From contig OZ037769.1 in assembly GCA_964035545.1 (NCBI GenBank), positions 13,134,633 to 13,198,632 of the forward strand: DNA of 64,000 nucleotides. The letters run 5' to 3'. Positions 42,970 to 55,101 of this stretch are shown piece by piece. Each line of letters opens with the position of its first letter. Position 1 is the stretch's first letter. The stretch comes from Bugula neritina (Eukaryota > Bryozoa > Gymnolaemata > Cheilostomatida > Bugulidae). The translations under genes and the position numbers were made by a program. A model generated the notes under the pieces. It made no database searches. It was not told where the DNA came from and saw only the letters and a program-made list of their open reading frames with translations.

Positions 42970-45900
42970 GAGTGTGTAGCAGCTAGTAGTTTTGGAAGTG
43001 ACTGAAGCAATAGGGAATCACTAGAAGCAGCACAACGTTAGGGGCCATCCAATGTTTTATAGACATCTATGTTTGAAAAACCGAACTCAATACTCTACAG
43101 TCTACACTAATGCGCTCAGTGAACCCCAACTTTGTGCTGTTTCAAGCGACTCTCAATGCAGCGATCAGCTGGTGGTGCTATTATTATGCTCTTTAACCCT
43201 TTGCTGGTAACCACGTGATCACCCACATGGCACTGCATGCAGAGAATAACTTGTTAACTTAGTTAATTCTTCAGTTGACATCTAGTGCTCTATCAGTACA
43301 GCACTAAATGCCCAAACTATAAGTCTACACTCTACTATTTACAATGTAACACAGAAATATAATAGTTGTAATGGTGCTGCAACTGACAAATTAAGCTAGC
43401 CACTCATATGCACAAATTCAGACAACACTGTGGGCTGAATGATGAAATTTGGTCAGAATTGTAAATAGAAATTGAATAACTGAACTGTTGATTTATATGC
43501 AAGACATATATTTGGTGTGATTGCTATCATTATAATAGCCATTTATTACAGAGTTGTATTAGAGTATACTAAGAATTAAATCCCATGCTCAAGATAATAT
43601 ATATAACTGTTATGTTTCTAGGTGTCAGTCAGAAATGTGAGATCTTTTGTTATTCCGTACTATAATTTTTTTCCTATTGCTTCATTTTGGTGCTATATTT
43701 GTGTTATTTTTAGTTTTGGAAATGAAAATTTGAAAAAAGTGTTGGGGACAAAGTTAGGAAATATTGTAGTGAATTTACGATTCACTATAATTAGTGGGTC
43801 TACTTATGCAAAGCCACTTCACCAGATTTCGTACAAATTGAAAAGACTTTATTATTGCGAATTATACAAGAAATAAAACTGTTAACACTAGTACACACGA
43901 TTACATAATATAGAGTGATTTACACACAACTGTACATTATTAGAACTCGATCCACTCTGCTTAACTCTAGGCTGCCTAACAAGCTTCCACTACACACTTG
44001 CAGCTCCGCCTACTAATTAATTGTTAGTCACATCCCATTGGTCAACACGGTGGTGCCATCCTAACGACATGATGCTGACTGCATCATGTAACTGTCCGAG
44101 ATAGAGTTATCCTTTCGATATAAACTAACTACTTGGGAACACAATACTAAACTCTTTACAATATCTCAGCACTTAACCAGCACCTTTTGCTGATAATCTT
44201 TTTAAACTACAATACTCAGTAGGCTTTGGTGGGGGGGGGGGTTATAAGTATAAGTATATAATGAACATTACCGTGTAGCCAGAGCTACAGAAATACATTT
44301 ATAATTTAAATGCTTTAGTTTACCAATAAGCATTCTTCCACCATTATTCATACCTAAAATTCATACATATATAATTGACCAGTTAAGTGGGCTTGGTGGC
44401 TAGAGCTGTCCAAGTACAACATAACTCACCTACTGTATGATTGATCTGTTGTCACCAGTAAATAATTAATGGGGGTTTATATCTCACCCAATCGACTGGA
44501 AGCAGGACTGCTTATAGCGTATTATTTGGTACTTTGTGGGCAAAACATATGAAACTCTGAAATTAAGTTTTTATGAGAAGCATTCACAGCCCTTCCCTGT
44601 AGTTTGATACATAATAAAATATTCTTTATTCCTGCACACAATTAACATTTGATAAACATCAATATGAGATTCAATCTATATGCATGACAAATTAATATAG
44701 TTTGGCATTAGCTGGTATGTTGGCATTGCAGTAACTGCAGTAAGGAAACCTAGCACAATATTAAAATAAAGACAGGCTGATTGTTGTAAAATTATCGTTT
44801 TGGCATAGTTAGGAGTTATGACATCATGGTTGTTAGTACAGTGTAAAAGGCGCAAGCTGAATGCAAATGTGAACAGCTGGGGCATTCTATAGTAAGGCTG
44901 GTGACTTGTGATAATTCTACAACTTCATAAATATGCCAGACTTTGATACTATAACATAATTGTTACTAAGCAATATCTGTAGTATTGAGATTTCTCTGTT
45001 ATAGATCCTATATATAAGTGTAATGTTGAAGGTCTTCGGTTTGATTTGTGGTAGGGGGGGGGGGGTACAAAAGTTCATTATATTCAGTAATAAGTTCCAT
45101 GTACCAAATTTAAAGACAAATACATAAATATATTATAGTATTGTCAACAAAGGCAATATAATAGTGCTTCATTCTACCCATTGAACTATAACCCCATAGT
45201 TTTAGTTTCAGTTCAGTGATTCTACCATTTCAGCAGTACTCATGCTAAAATACAAGGTGAAGGCCTATGTTTTCACTTAGTAATAGCATATTGTATAGTT
45301 TATAATGCACATAGTAATGGTCTATTGTACTGTGCTAATACCCTCAAGTATTGGCAGTTTTAGATCTTCGCAACAGTGTCTACAGTCCACACTGAATTAG
45401 AAATATTTATTTTCCAGTTCAAATTGAGCTTCTAGCTACATAAATATTATAGCTAGATAGATATTATATAGCCACATAGATATTATATAGCTACATAGAT
45501 ATTATATATAGCTATAACCAGCACTGAGTGGGTGTAAACCCAATGAGACTCCAAGGCCAAACACACCTCTTTACGTGCTGGTTAAATAAGAAATATCTTA
45601 AACTGTATAGTGTATACGTTCAATTTCAACAGCAAACAAAAATTGTTATTTATAAAAGTCTTTGAGGTACAATGTATATTTAATTCAAGCTTTAATATGT
45701 AGCTTTTAGCCTCTCAGCCAAATTAAATTCCATAAATACAATATAAGAAAAAACGAAAAAGACGTAGTTGCACACGCTGTATGCAATTTTTTCCAGATTA
45801 AGTTTGTTGAAAAATTTATTCACATGTTAATTCACATCACCATTTCCTTTAAAAAGAAGTAGCCAAATAATTTAGGAGCTTTATGGGTTTACAGAAACAA

Positions 45901-46170
45901 CATACAGTCATACACCATCTGTGTTGGTGCTAAACTCTATATAGCCCTTAATTCTACATTTAGACCCAGATCAGAGAAAGCTGAATATAGTTGAACTTCG
46001 GAAACTTTTTTGAAAAGACTTGGTTTGGAGCGAGTGTAAATTCTTGCAAAAACATAACTTATTTCGCTAAGTTCTCATTTTCAGCTAGTCCATTATAGCA
46101 CATGTCTCTAATGCTAAGGAGTGATTGGGTAAGGCAGTGCATTAGACATGCTGATACTAGATATTAGCAG
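42970..46170. other. 3.2-kb spacer between GNAT copies 4 and 5
   Basis: The longest gap of the array. It has oligo-G runs at about 44,230 and 45,053 and short TATAGCTACATAGATAT repeats at about 45,440-45,510. No gene or intact pseudogene could be supported; a decayed GNAT copy was looked for and not seen. Confidence 0.4.
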
Positions 46171-46674
46171 TTAGTTGAAACCCAGGCAATGCTTCTCCTG
46201 GATTGTCGATTTGTCCAGACGATACTGCAAATATCCCTTCTCTTCAGAATAAACTGTAGTTCCATGCTTTACCCAAAACTCATGCATCTTCAAACTGTTT
46301 GTAGATGAAAGCCAAGCTAGTCTAAGATGTCCAAAGTTGTGAGTTATTTCAACTATTCTTTTGAACAATTGGAGTTGTGCCGCTTCTCGGTAATCGGGCA
46401 CCACGTAAAATTCATCCATACTGATAGATCTGCCCTCATGCACACAAAATCCAAATGTGTAAATCACATAGCCTATAATCCTAGTGTCTAATTCACACAC
46501 TAAACAATAGAACTTTGCGGGCTTGCTACAGTAGTCCCTAACCAGTTTGTTAATGTCCGAAATGCCACCATCTGACAATTTTAATTCCTCAGCTCTCTTA
46601 ACAATCAGTGAATGAATTTGAAAGAAATCTTTTTCTGCTGCTTCCCTTATAATTAAACCTTCGACTTGATTCAT
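46171..46674 (-). CDS. SAT-like GNAT acetyltransferase, array copy 5
   Basis: 167 residues, single exon, starting MNQVEGLIIREAAEKDFFQI. The core is KPAKFYCLVCELDTRIIGY, then VIYTFGF and SMDEFYVVPDYR. The loop after DYR is EAAQLQLFKR instead of the glycine-rich SSAT loop. The catalytic Tyr position is Trp (HEFWVKHGT). The N-terminal 60 residues resemble copy 2, while the middle and tail resemble copy 3, a mosaic relationship. Confidence 0.87.
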   Translation of the reverse strand: MNQVEGLIIREAAEKDFFQIHSLIVKRAEELKLSDGGISDINKLVRDYCSKPAKFYCLVCELDTRIIGYVIYTFGFCVHEGRSISMDEFYVVPDYREAAQLQLFKRIVEITHNFGHLRLAWLSSTNSLKMHEFWVKHGTTVYSEEKGYLQYRLDKSTIQEKHCLGFN

Positions 46675-47800
46675 GTTTGTTACTGGTTTTATCTGTGTCC
46701 ACTAGTGTAGCTAATACAACTTATAAAATATGATCTGTTAAAGTAATAAAATTATCACCCTTGGTAGACCTAGGCTATGGGTTATACAAGCAACTAGCAA
46801 TACCTTCACGCGCCACTGCACATGAACAACTAACAAAATGCAAGCATTATACATACACCCTGTACACATACACAAATACTTCTTCCTTTATCTTTGAGGT
46901 ATGTCTTTGTTTAAATATAAACCACCATAAGTATTTCACGCTAAGCATAAATTAAACCCAACACTTTATGCGGTATTAAAATATTTTATTATCTACTAAC
47001 TGTTGGAGAGTTGTCTGCCCAAATAACTTTGTTGTATAATACATTTTGTGCAAGCATGTCCTGAATTTATTTGAGAATTCTTAGTGACTCCAGATGATGT
47101 GCTCAGTAGGCTCACAGTCGGAGTTATGACACTACCCTGCTATAATGTGTTTGTTTGTGCGTGTACGTGTGTGTAGACAATGTTTTATGAAAAACGCCAA
47201 CTAACTGTTGAAGCCACTGTAGAAGTATATTTTTAGATTGTGATATTTCGGGCTTATAGCTTTGCATCATGAGATGTTGTTTGACTATGAAGTAAAGCAA
47301 CCACACTCTCAATCACAACTCAAAACCTTATAAGTCCAAGCTTATAAGCAAAATTTACATTTCCGTCCAATCAGAAACTAGAATCTATTAATTGTCCCCA
47401 AACTCTTTTAATTAATTCTGCAAAACTGTGATATCATAAGCATTGAAGTGGGCTTGTTATTCAGAATAGCTCATACAATTTCCATAAGTACAGGCAAAGA
47501 TTTCATGGGATGATCATTTTGAATAATTTGACAATCCAACATATTTAGATATACACTGATAGCAAGCAACCAGTTTTATATAGACTTTATAATAGTAATA
47601 TATAAAATATATAACTATATCAGTATTTTTGACTATAGTATATAATAAGAAGTTTTCTTTTACTCCAAGACCCAAGTATCACCACATAGATTTTATTCAT
47701 TTCAAAAACATATAAGAAAGCAATTTGGAATACAAAATTACAACCATTTATCAACTTAAAGTATCATTATATTTTAAAACAATTAACGTTTATTTTTTAG
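46675..47800. other. Spacer between GNAT copies 5 and 6
   Basis: AT-rich, with a short GT-rich run near 47,150. No supported gene. Confidence 0.4.
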
Positions 47801-48292
47801 CTAATAGTCAAAATCATCCTGTAACACATAAAATTGAGAACTGTCCAAATGGTATCGAAGGGATCCATTTATTTCAGAAATAACTTTGGCTCCATTCTCA
47901 ATGGTAAACTTATGAAATTCAATGTCATTTCTGCAAGCAACACATCGTAACTGTTGGTATCCCAACTGCAGAGTAACATTGGTCAGTTCTTTCAACAGCC
48001 AGATCTGTGCTTCTTCTCTATACTCAGGTAATACGTAGAGTTCATCCATGTTTACACACCTTCCAGATCTTGATGAGTAGCCATAGGAGTAGATTGCATA
48101 ACCCACAATCATAGAACCAACTTCACAGACCAGGCAGAAGAACCTAGCTGGCCTGCAGTTATAATCATGGAGTAACTTTCTAATGTTTGGCACTCGACTA
48201 GCCGTAAGTTTGGTTTTTTCTGCCTTTTTAATAATTAAAGGGTAAATTTGCATCAAGTCTTTCTCACTAGCACTTCTGATAACTATAGACAT
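47801..48292 (-). CDS. SAT-like GNAT acetyltransferase, array copy 6
   Basis: 163 residues, single exon, starting MSIVIRSASEKDLMQIYPLI. The core reads RPARFFCLVCEVGSMIVGY, then AIYSYGYSSRSGRCVNMDEL. The loop is PEYREEAQIWLLKE, without glycines. The catalytic Tyr position is Thr (HKFTIENGA). It is more diverged from copies 1-5 than they are from each other. Expected cytosolic: no signal peptide or membrane segment. Confidence 0.87.
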   Translation of the reverse strand: MSIVIRSASEKDLMQIYPLIIKKAEKTKLTASRVPNIRKLLHDYNCRPARFFCLVCEVGSMIVGYAIYSYGYSSRSGRCVNMDELYVLPEYREEAQIWLLKELTNVTLQLGYQQLRCVACRNDIEFHKFTIENGAKVISEINGSLRYHLDSSQFYVLQDDFDY

Positions 48293-49818
48293 TTTACCAT
48301 CAATTAATTTATTGAATTTAGCTGCCGATGTTTTTCAAGTGTATAATAAATTATGATGGAGCTTAGCCTGTCCAAGTTAGAGTGTTTATCTGTAGCTTCA
48401 ACTACCATTTATCTTTTGGTCCTTTTCTCCTGTCCTATATATATATATATATATATATATATTTTTTTTAGAAATTGTTTGTACACAAAATATATTTTTT
48501 GTTGTTAAATACGTAATTGAATAAAATAAATAGTGATAAAGCTAGAATGACTTTGCATATTTATTTATCAACAATTTTTTATGTAAATTTTTATTGTTCG
48601 GTATAAACTTGTTTTATAAAAAATGGGGTATGAATCTTTAATACTTAAAATAGTAGTATTATTAGACAGTTTCATATACCCCTTGGAAGAAAATATATAG
48701 TGGTTTGTGAGGTTCTACTGTAACAAGTATGCAAGATCAAATGATTCTTTTTAATATACAAGAGCTAATAGTTACACACACAACACGAACGCAAGGGTTG
48801 TTCAACAAGCAGCTTCTAGTTGGGGGTGAAGCACAATTTTAGTTTGAGAAACCTCAATTTACCATCATTATACAGCAAAACTTAGAACTATGCACAATAT
48901 TACAAAAATATTGGTGTTAATTAATTATTGATGAGGTCACTAATAAACTTTTTATTAATATAGTGACTGAATTCTTTATTTATTTGTAATAACCCAGATG
49001 TATACACTCCTCAACTAATACATATAGCAAAACAATAATGAAATAGCGTGGCGGTGGTAATAATATTTAATGGGTACTGCCTAACATTAATTAATGGGTA
49101 CTGCCTAACATTAATTAATGGGTACTGCCTAACATTAATTAATGGGTACTGCCTAACATTAATTAATGGGTACTGCCTAACATTAATTAATGGGTACTGC
49201 CTAACGACAAAAATCAACTTCTAAATATCAATAATTCTTTGCTGTAGTTGTTATAACAGGAACTTGTGGTATTCCGCTACAACTTACTGTATAGCTGTTA
49301 CTAATATGGCTAAGCCTCAGTGATTTACTATAACAGTATTATATGCATATAATTTATGGTAATTACCTTGTAGATGACTCCTCTCGTTCTGGTACGTCTA
49401 CCTGAAGCTGGGTCTTACAGAGAAGTGACTTCAGATAGCAAGAGACTTCTTGCCGGTTAGTTTCACATCAGCTGCTTCAGGATAGGTTGCAGTATTACAA
49501 GGGTGGCTGCATCTTCATATAAGGATATAAAGTCACATAGCTGCAGGATCAGGGTGTTTGACCTATGGGAACTGACTTCAAAGCGAAAATGTAATTATAA
49601 TTGTTACGAAATTAGTGCATGTTACAGACAGTAGGAGACAGCTTGGCTATTGTGATGACATATTGTCTCTAATCTGTATACCAATGAAAAGTTAATTTAT
49701 GTGGGGGTGGAGCTGGGCGTTATGAGATGAGAATGTAGAATGAGAATTGAATAAATCTAAAGTCCATAATTCCACTACAACATAGTTACTGTGGATTCTC
49801 TTACAGGGTTAGTTTACT
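48293..49818. other. Spacer between GNAT copies 6 and 7
   Basis: It contains a TA microsatellite at about 48,437-48,462 and a 24-bp array at 49,068-49,206. At 49,375-49,470 the minus strand shows a short protein-like stretch (YLKSLLCKTQLQVDVPEREE) ending at a GTAATT donor, too short to call. Confidence 0.4.
49068..49206. repeat. 24-bp minisatellite, 6 near-identical copies
   Basis: The unit AATGGGTACTGCCTAACATT followed by AATT, six copies at exact 24-bp spacing (first GGGTACTGCC at 49,072, last at 49,192). The near-perfect identity implies recent expansion. Confidence 0.95.
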
Positions 49819-50295
49819 TTAGCTTGCTAGAGTGTTAAAATTAGATTTGTCTACCCTGCACTGGTGCCATGCCTCAGTTACTGTAACATCAACTGCACCA
49901 TGCTTTGTCCAGAACTCATTGTGGTCCGATGCTGGAGAGGTCCAAGCTGTTCTCTTGCAATCTTTTTCTATAGCAATCTCTACTAACCTCTTCAACAACT
50001 TATACTTCACTTCATATTCACACTGAGGCTGCGTGTGAAGGTCATCAATATTCAACACTCGAGCCATCCATGTTGAATAGCCGAATGAATAGATTGCATA
50101 TCCCACAATTCTATCACCTTCTTCACAGACAAGACAGTTGAATTTCGGAGGTTGACTTTTTAAACAGTCTATCGCCAATTTTTCTACAGTAGGTAGTCTA
50201 GTTACTCCCAGGTCTTGTCTCGTAGCATTCTCTACCATTAATGAATGTAGCTCTGTAAAATCTTTCTGTTCAACATCTCTAATGATGGCAGCCAT
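49819..50295 (-). CDS. SAT-like GNAT acetyltransferase, array copy 7 (most diverged)
   Basis: 158 residues, single exon, starting MAAIIRDVEQKDFTELHSLM. The core is PPKFNCLVCEEGDRIVGYAI, then YSFGYSTWMARVLNIDDLHT, which keeps the SSAT-like Trp and an acidic pair. The loop is QPQCEYEVKYKLLKR: even the conserved Y-R that precedes the loop is changed and there is no glycine. The catalytic Tyr position is Trp (NEFWTKHGA). It may be the outgroup of the array and nearest the founder gene. Confidence 0.85.
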   Translation of the reverse strand: MAAIIRDVEQKDFTELHSLMVENATRQDLGVTRLPTVEKLAIDCLKSQPPKFNCLVCEEGDRIVGYAIYSFGYSTWMARVLNIDDLHTQPQCEYEVKYKLLKRLVEIAIEKDCKRTAWTSPASDHNEFWTKHGAVDVTVTEAWHQCRVDKSNFNTLAS

Positions 50296-51658
50296 CCTTG
50301 TTTAAACCTAAAATTCAATTGAAATATCACAAAAGTGCAGCTAGTTGAAGTTAGTAGAACAAGCTGTGCTCTGACTATTATAGACTAGCTATAGCTTGTA
50401 GTAAACCACTATTCACTGACAAAGGAGTTCATTCAATTAATTAGTACTTCAAAGCTATACTACATATACTATCTTCAGTTCATTGTTATATTTATATATT
50501 ATATCCAAAAGGACACTCTATTACCCGCCCTCATTGTCACATGCTAAAGCCAGGGTAGCAAGCTGATACTTAGCTAAAAGCTGTGCCAATACAAATTAAA
50601 TGCATTTCTAAATTTCATAAATGTGAACATAGTACAGTTGTGATAGTTGAATTCTATCAGATTATAATTTATAGTAGGCTACAAACGAGGCAAGTCAGCA
50701 AAATGTTGTTGACTTGAGTATCTCCCATAGTGATGCAACGGCTTATATATCTTATATGATTCTAATTAGGTTTTGAATAATAACTTTGCTAAACTAATTA
50801 CTCATCTATTTCTTTTTTTACCATCATTCATAAATTACCTAAAAGTAAATACAGTTGTGGGGAAATGTGTGATCCATTATTACTGTGTAAAAAATACTGT
50901 TTTTAATCATCGTGATGTATCATGAATTATTTGCTGATTTTGCTTAATTACTTTAATGGCAATATTGTCATATAAATACTTATTTTTGGCTTAGCCTACA
51001 ATAATAATAATTTAAACAATTATGCTCTGAAAATATGATGTTATTGATTCAGATCATTTGACTAGCTTTTGTGTGAGCTTCTGAGCCTAATGTTTTAATT
51101 TAAAAGGAGCACAGTTGGTTAGAGTGCAACAGTAGAAACTTTGAGCACAGCAATGTTTTGATATTGATACATATATTATATTTTACTGTCATAAAGTCTA
51201 ATTGTAGAAAATTATGCTAGGAAGTAAAAAAATATATCATAGAAGGAATATGATGAAACATTAGGCCTGGGCCATACAGCAATATATTATGTTATAAATG
51301 CAACAAAAACCGAAATAGTTTTAACTTTAGAAAATGAATTTATAATATACATGTATTGTGTCAAAAAAATGTATAACTATACTCAGTCAAATGGTTTTAT
51401 GAAAATAAACCATAGGCCCCTAGTGTACTGCACTTTTTATGAACATTATCAAAAAAATCTCAGGAATTATCTTCTCGGTATAAAAAGGTAACAACCTCAA
51501 ATTACAAATTTTTATTCAACATGAAAATTAAGAACTTACTGCAAACCCCTTTAATAAACTTAGTTTAGGCTTGAAAGCATGTGCTTCGTAGAATACTTGA
51601 CTGATATAGATACAATCTCAAAGTGTACTTAGGTCTCATACTAATTTTCTGGCCAACT
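50296..51658. other. Spacer between GNAT copy 7 and SNAPC3
   Basis: It contains the SNAPC3 3' flank with a minus-strand AATAAA at 51,511-51,516, about 145 nt beyond the stop. The rest is AT-rich with nothing recognised. Confidence 0.45.
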
Positions 51659-52891
51659 TTAGCTATCAACAAGCATGTTGTCTGTGTATTGAAAAGCCTT
51701 GAAGTCGCATGTTTTTTCACCCTGAGCATTATAATGAAACATTTTGAAACAAACATCACAGTAGTGAGCTGGGTCACAGGGTGAGTGCACGCTGTTGGCA
51801 ACCATCCACTTCACGGGCCTGGTTTGGCACGCATTGCACACGGTGAACTTGAGCGAGCTTGTTGTAAGCTGGAGAGGATATTGTGAAAGCATCTGGCAGT
51901 CATCAGAGTGCATTAGTCTCATATCTGTGAACTGAATAACGTGCTCACAGTTTCCTTGGTGAATAAACACGTAGGGCATGCCAAACCGAATTTTCAGATC
52001 TATCATTTTAGTTAGGCTCATAACCTTAACTGGAAAGCTCTGCGTTACACCTTTTTTTCTTAACCATTCAACGATAGGTTTGCTGTAGTCTAAGGACTCT
52101 AGATTCTGCCGCTCCACATAAAATGTGTTTTCAATAAAGAATATGGCAGAAGTGAATAAGTCCTTTGCTCGCTTTGAGTTTTGCCCACTGTCAGGGGCCA
52201 TGCTAAAGTCTCCGGGAATTTCCAAATCTTTTGGACATTTGATGGCGCCACGAAGCTGGGTGAGACTTGTCTGAGTGAGAATGTGCACGAATAGATTTTT
52301 ATGACCTCGTCTAAAGTTTAACTTCCCAAATGTACTTTGAGGTTTGTGTATGTGTACAGTAATGATTGCTTCAGGTATAGTCATGAGCTGATCGTCTCGC
52401 TTGCTTTTCTTCTTCTTAAGCCTTTCTCGCTCATAATCCATGGCAGCGTACTTGTGCGCCAAATGCTCCTCCTGCTTTGTGCTGTAATCTAAGGCAATGT
52501 TTGACAGCTGCTGATGGGACTGATAGGACATTTTCCTCATATCTCTGTTATTTTTTGAATGTCTTATTGTTTGTAACTTGCACTCTGCGGGTACATCTTC
52601 CAATTTTATGGGTTTTAACGGAGTCATGCCCTCACAGTATAATGACTCTATAGGATTGGTTACAATAAACAATTCCTCTAACAATTCAGCAGGGATATGA
52701 TCGTTTGAACTGACTACCGAGCTGTAAGGAAGGGAGGCAACTCCCTGTAGTGTCAACTCATCTTTAGTGAGGGCAGCCCGCCATCTGGCAATAAAGTCTT
52801 TGATTGACACAAGCTTAGAGACATCAGCAGTTGCTGCTGATATTTCATCGATTTTTTTCAAAAGATCAGGTTCATGGTCCATAGAAGTCAT
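51659..52891 (-). CDS. SNAPC3: snRNA-activating protein complex subunit 3 (SNAPc50-like)
   Basis: A 410-residue single-exon gene, the size of human SNAPC3 (411). This subunit helps SNAPc bind the proximal sequence element of snRNA promoters transcribed by RNA polymerases II and III. The diagnostic C-terminal half is present: GMPYVFIHQGNCEHVIQFTD (303-322), MRLMHSDDC (324-332), CNAC (352-355) and HYCDVCFKMFHY (376-387). Together these supply the conserved Cys/His set of the family's zinc-binding domain. LTQLRGAIKCPKDL (210-223) and SAIFFIENTFY (248-258) are also typical. The N-terminal third is poorly conserved, with a lysine-rich stretch at 157-165. A pyrimidine-rich TTTTAG lies 2 nt before the ATG, so a 5' UTR intron is possible. 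Confidence 0.92.
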   Translation of the reverse strand: MTSMDHEPDLLKKIDEISAATADVSKLVSIKDFIARWRAALTKDELTLQGVASLPYSSVVSSNDHIPAELLEELFIVTNPIESLYCEGMTPLKPIKLEDVPAECKLQTIRHSKNNRDMRKMSYQSHQQLSNIALDYSTKQEEHLAHKYAAMDYERERLKKKKSKRDDQLMTIPEAIITVHIHKPQSTFGKLNFRRGHKNLFVHILTQTSLTQLRGAIKCPKDLEIPGDFSMAPDSGQNSKRAKDLFTSAIFFIENTFYVERQNLESLDYSKPIVEWLRKKGVTQSFPVKVMSLTKMIDLKIRFGMPYVFIHQGNCEHVIQFTDMRLMHSDDCQMLSQYPLQLTTSSLKFTVCNACQTRPVKWMVANSVHSPCDPAHYCDVCFKMFHYNAQGEKTCDFKAFQYTDNMLVDS

Positions 52892-55101
52892 TTCTAAAAC
52901 ACAGCCATAAGTAAGACTTACCTTTAGTATTTAGCAAAATGTAACTGCTGTAATCACATGGTGAGTAATTGTGTAGGTAAAATGTAATTTATTTTTCAAC
53001 TTTTTACCAGCACAAACCAGTTGAAATTAATTTACTATAAAACCAATCTTCAAAAGTGTAATGTAGTGTTAAGCAGTGATTTCAGTCATAACATAATCCA
53101 TAAATATTTTTATGATCAACTTTAGATGCATTAAACAATACTTTTACTGCAAGTAATTACATTTAAAATGCTAAATTTTTTGACCACTGCCAGATGTTAC
53201 AATTTGCTAAAGTATTTTAAGCTATTAAACAATTCTGTCAATAGGGAAGAATGGGATAAACTTCATAGCTCCAAATTGCCTATCACTGTCAATGCAGCAG
53301 CAAATTGACTACAATTGTACTTTTAAAGATATAGTATCATGACTAAAGTTTATTTTAGTTTTTTATAACAGCTTATAGCTTTAACTTATTGATAATTATA
53401 CTACGATAATAACACATTTAGTTTAATTGGTGACTGTCACTGTGAGAGTTTAAAAATAAAAGTAGACCAAACTGAGCATCACTTATAATATTAGTTGAAT
53501 AACAATATTGTAACTCTCGCTACCCGAACAGAACAAAGCGGAGAATAGGTGAGAAAAATTATAATAACTAATTTTACTATTAGAATAGGTATTACATTTA
53601 CTACTAACATTAGTATTACTATCACTATTACTATTTGTATTAATAACTAATTTCAATTTTCATTTTGACTGAAGCTGATGCATCTAACTTTCTAGGTTAT
53701 GCTCATATTTCGTATTCATACTATTTGATGCCAATTACTTATTGGTTGTTACATTTAGTTTTACTAAGCTTAAGCCTAATAGACAATAACAATTCGTTAG
53801 AATTTAACCTTAATTAAAATTTATACTAAAACTAAAAGTAAAAGTAGTATAAAATAAAGATGAAAATAGTTTTACCAAAGCACGGTTTGAGTTATTGTTG
53901 AAACTAAAAAGAAAATAAAATTAAAGTATTACTATTAGTATTAGTATAAAAGTTAAAACATAAAGTTTAACTAAAACTAAAAGTAAAACAGTTTTAGTAA
54001 AACTAAAAGTAAAAGTAAAAGTAAAACTAAGTCATACCGGTACCTGGCTATGTTAAACTTAATATAGTATAAATAGGCTCTAAAAAAGCAAAGTAAAAGT
54101 AAATTATTTCGACCACATAAAATCTGAAGCACCTTAACAATATTAACAAGCGTGTTTCATAGAGACTGAGTAATATTTTTATCCCTTTGAAATAACCACA
54201 AACTCAAAAGAATAAAAACAATTTTAGACTTCTCGGAAATATTTGAGAACGTTATGATACCGGTTGTGAAGTCAGTAGAATACTCTGTTACACGTTATTT
54301 AAAACGCAAAATTTTTTAATTAATTTTTAATAAAAATTTTAAAAATTTTTAATAAATTAAAAATAATTTCTTTTGCATTTAAGTTTTACATAAACAAAAG
54401 CGGTAAAGTATACTTTCTCTATTTTAACTTCAGCTTTATCCGGTTCATAGTGCAATGGGAAAACCCCCTTTTACAATATTTTATTTGTTATACTAATAGA
54501 TTGTAAATGTTGACGCTATCACAAGGCTCATATTTTAGCTAGAATACTTTTATTACTGCGGGTCACCCTATTCTTTAATGATAATTAATGACGTTGTACA
54601 ATAATCAATAATGAATATTTAGTGATGCTAATACTAATACTAATAGTAATAGTAATACTAATAGTAATACTTGTACTAAATCTAATAGTAAATCACTAAA
54701 TGTAATACTCATACTGTAATAGTAATACTAATAGACATTCACATAGTGATACTGATAGTAAAACTAGAATTAAATGTATTACTAAGAGTAAGTATAACAC
54801 AGTATTATTAATAATACTATTAATAGAAATACTAATGTAATGCTAGTGCTAATAGTAGTTTACTAATGAGCATTGAGTTTATCGTAGTACTAGTTGAATA
54901 TTAATTTTTTTATAATTATAAAATTAAATTAATAATTATTAGAATTAACATTGCAAATATAATGCATTTCAAATTTCTGCCTGTTATCTGCATTGCGCCA
55001 GATGCATATGCATACAAAACATGTTTTGCTTCAGGCTCACAAACTGTAGACACTCCTTCTATGGTCCCACACACCCCTAGACACCAGCACCCTGATTGGC
55101 C
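52892..55101. other. Divergent intergenic region between SNAPC3 and AMACR
   Basis: 2.2 kb that must contain both promoters. No TATA box or other element could be assigned with confidence. It carries degenerate AAACTAAAAGTAAAAGTA (53,800-54,030) and ACTAATAGTAATACT (54,620-54,860) tracts. Confidence 0.45.
53565..54860. repeat. Degenerate ACTAAT/AAAGTA simple-repeat tracts
   Basis: Several tracts of TATTACTATTAG/CTAATAGTAATAC and AACTAAAAGTAAAAGTAAAA type are separated by unrelated sequence. They are the same style as the tract at 18,560-18,990. Confidence 0.6.

Noticed and set aside
43622-43876. Plus-strand open frame of 84 codons in the GNAT spacer
   Set aside because: Composition follows the AT-rich background and no motif or start context supports it.
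36322-50295. The same-strand GNAT genes as a bacterial operon or contamination
   Set aside because: The genes are separated by 0.9-3.2 kb of AT-rich spacer with animal-type repeats, are flanked on both sides by intron-bearing animal genes, and lack ribosome-binding sites.
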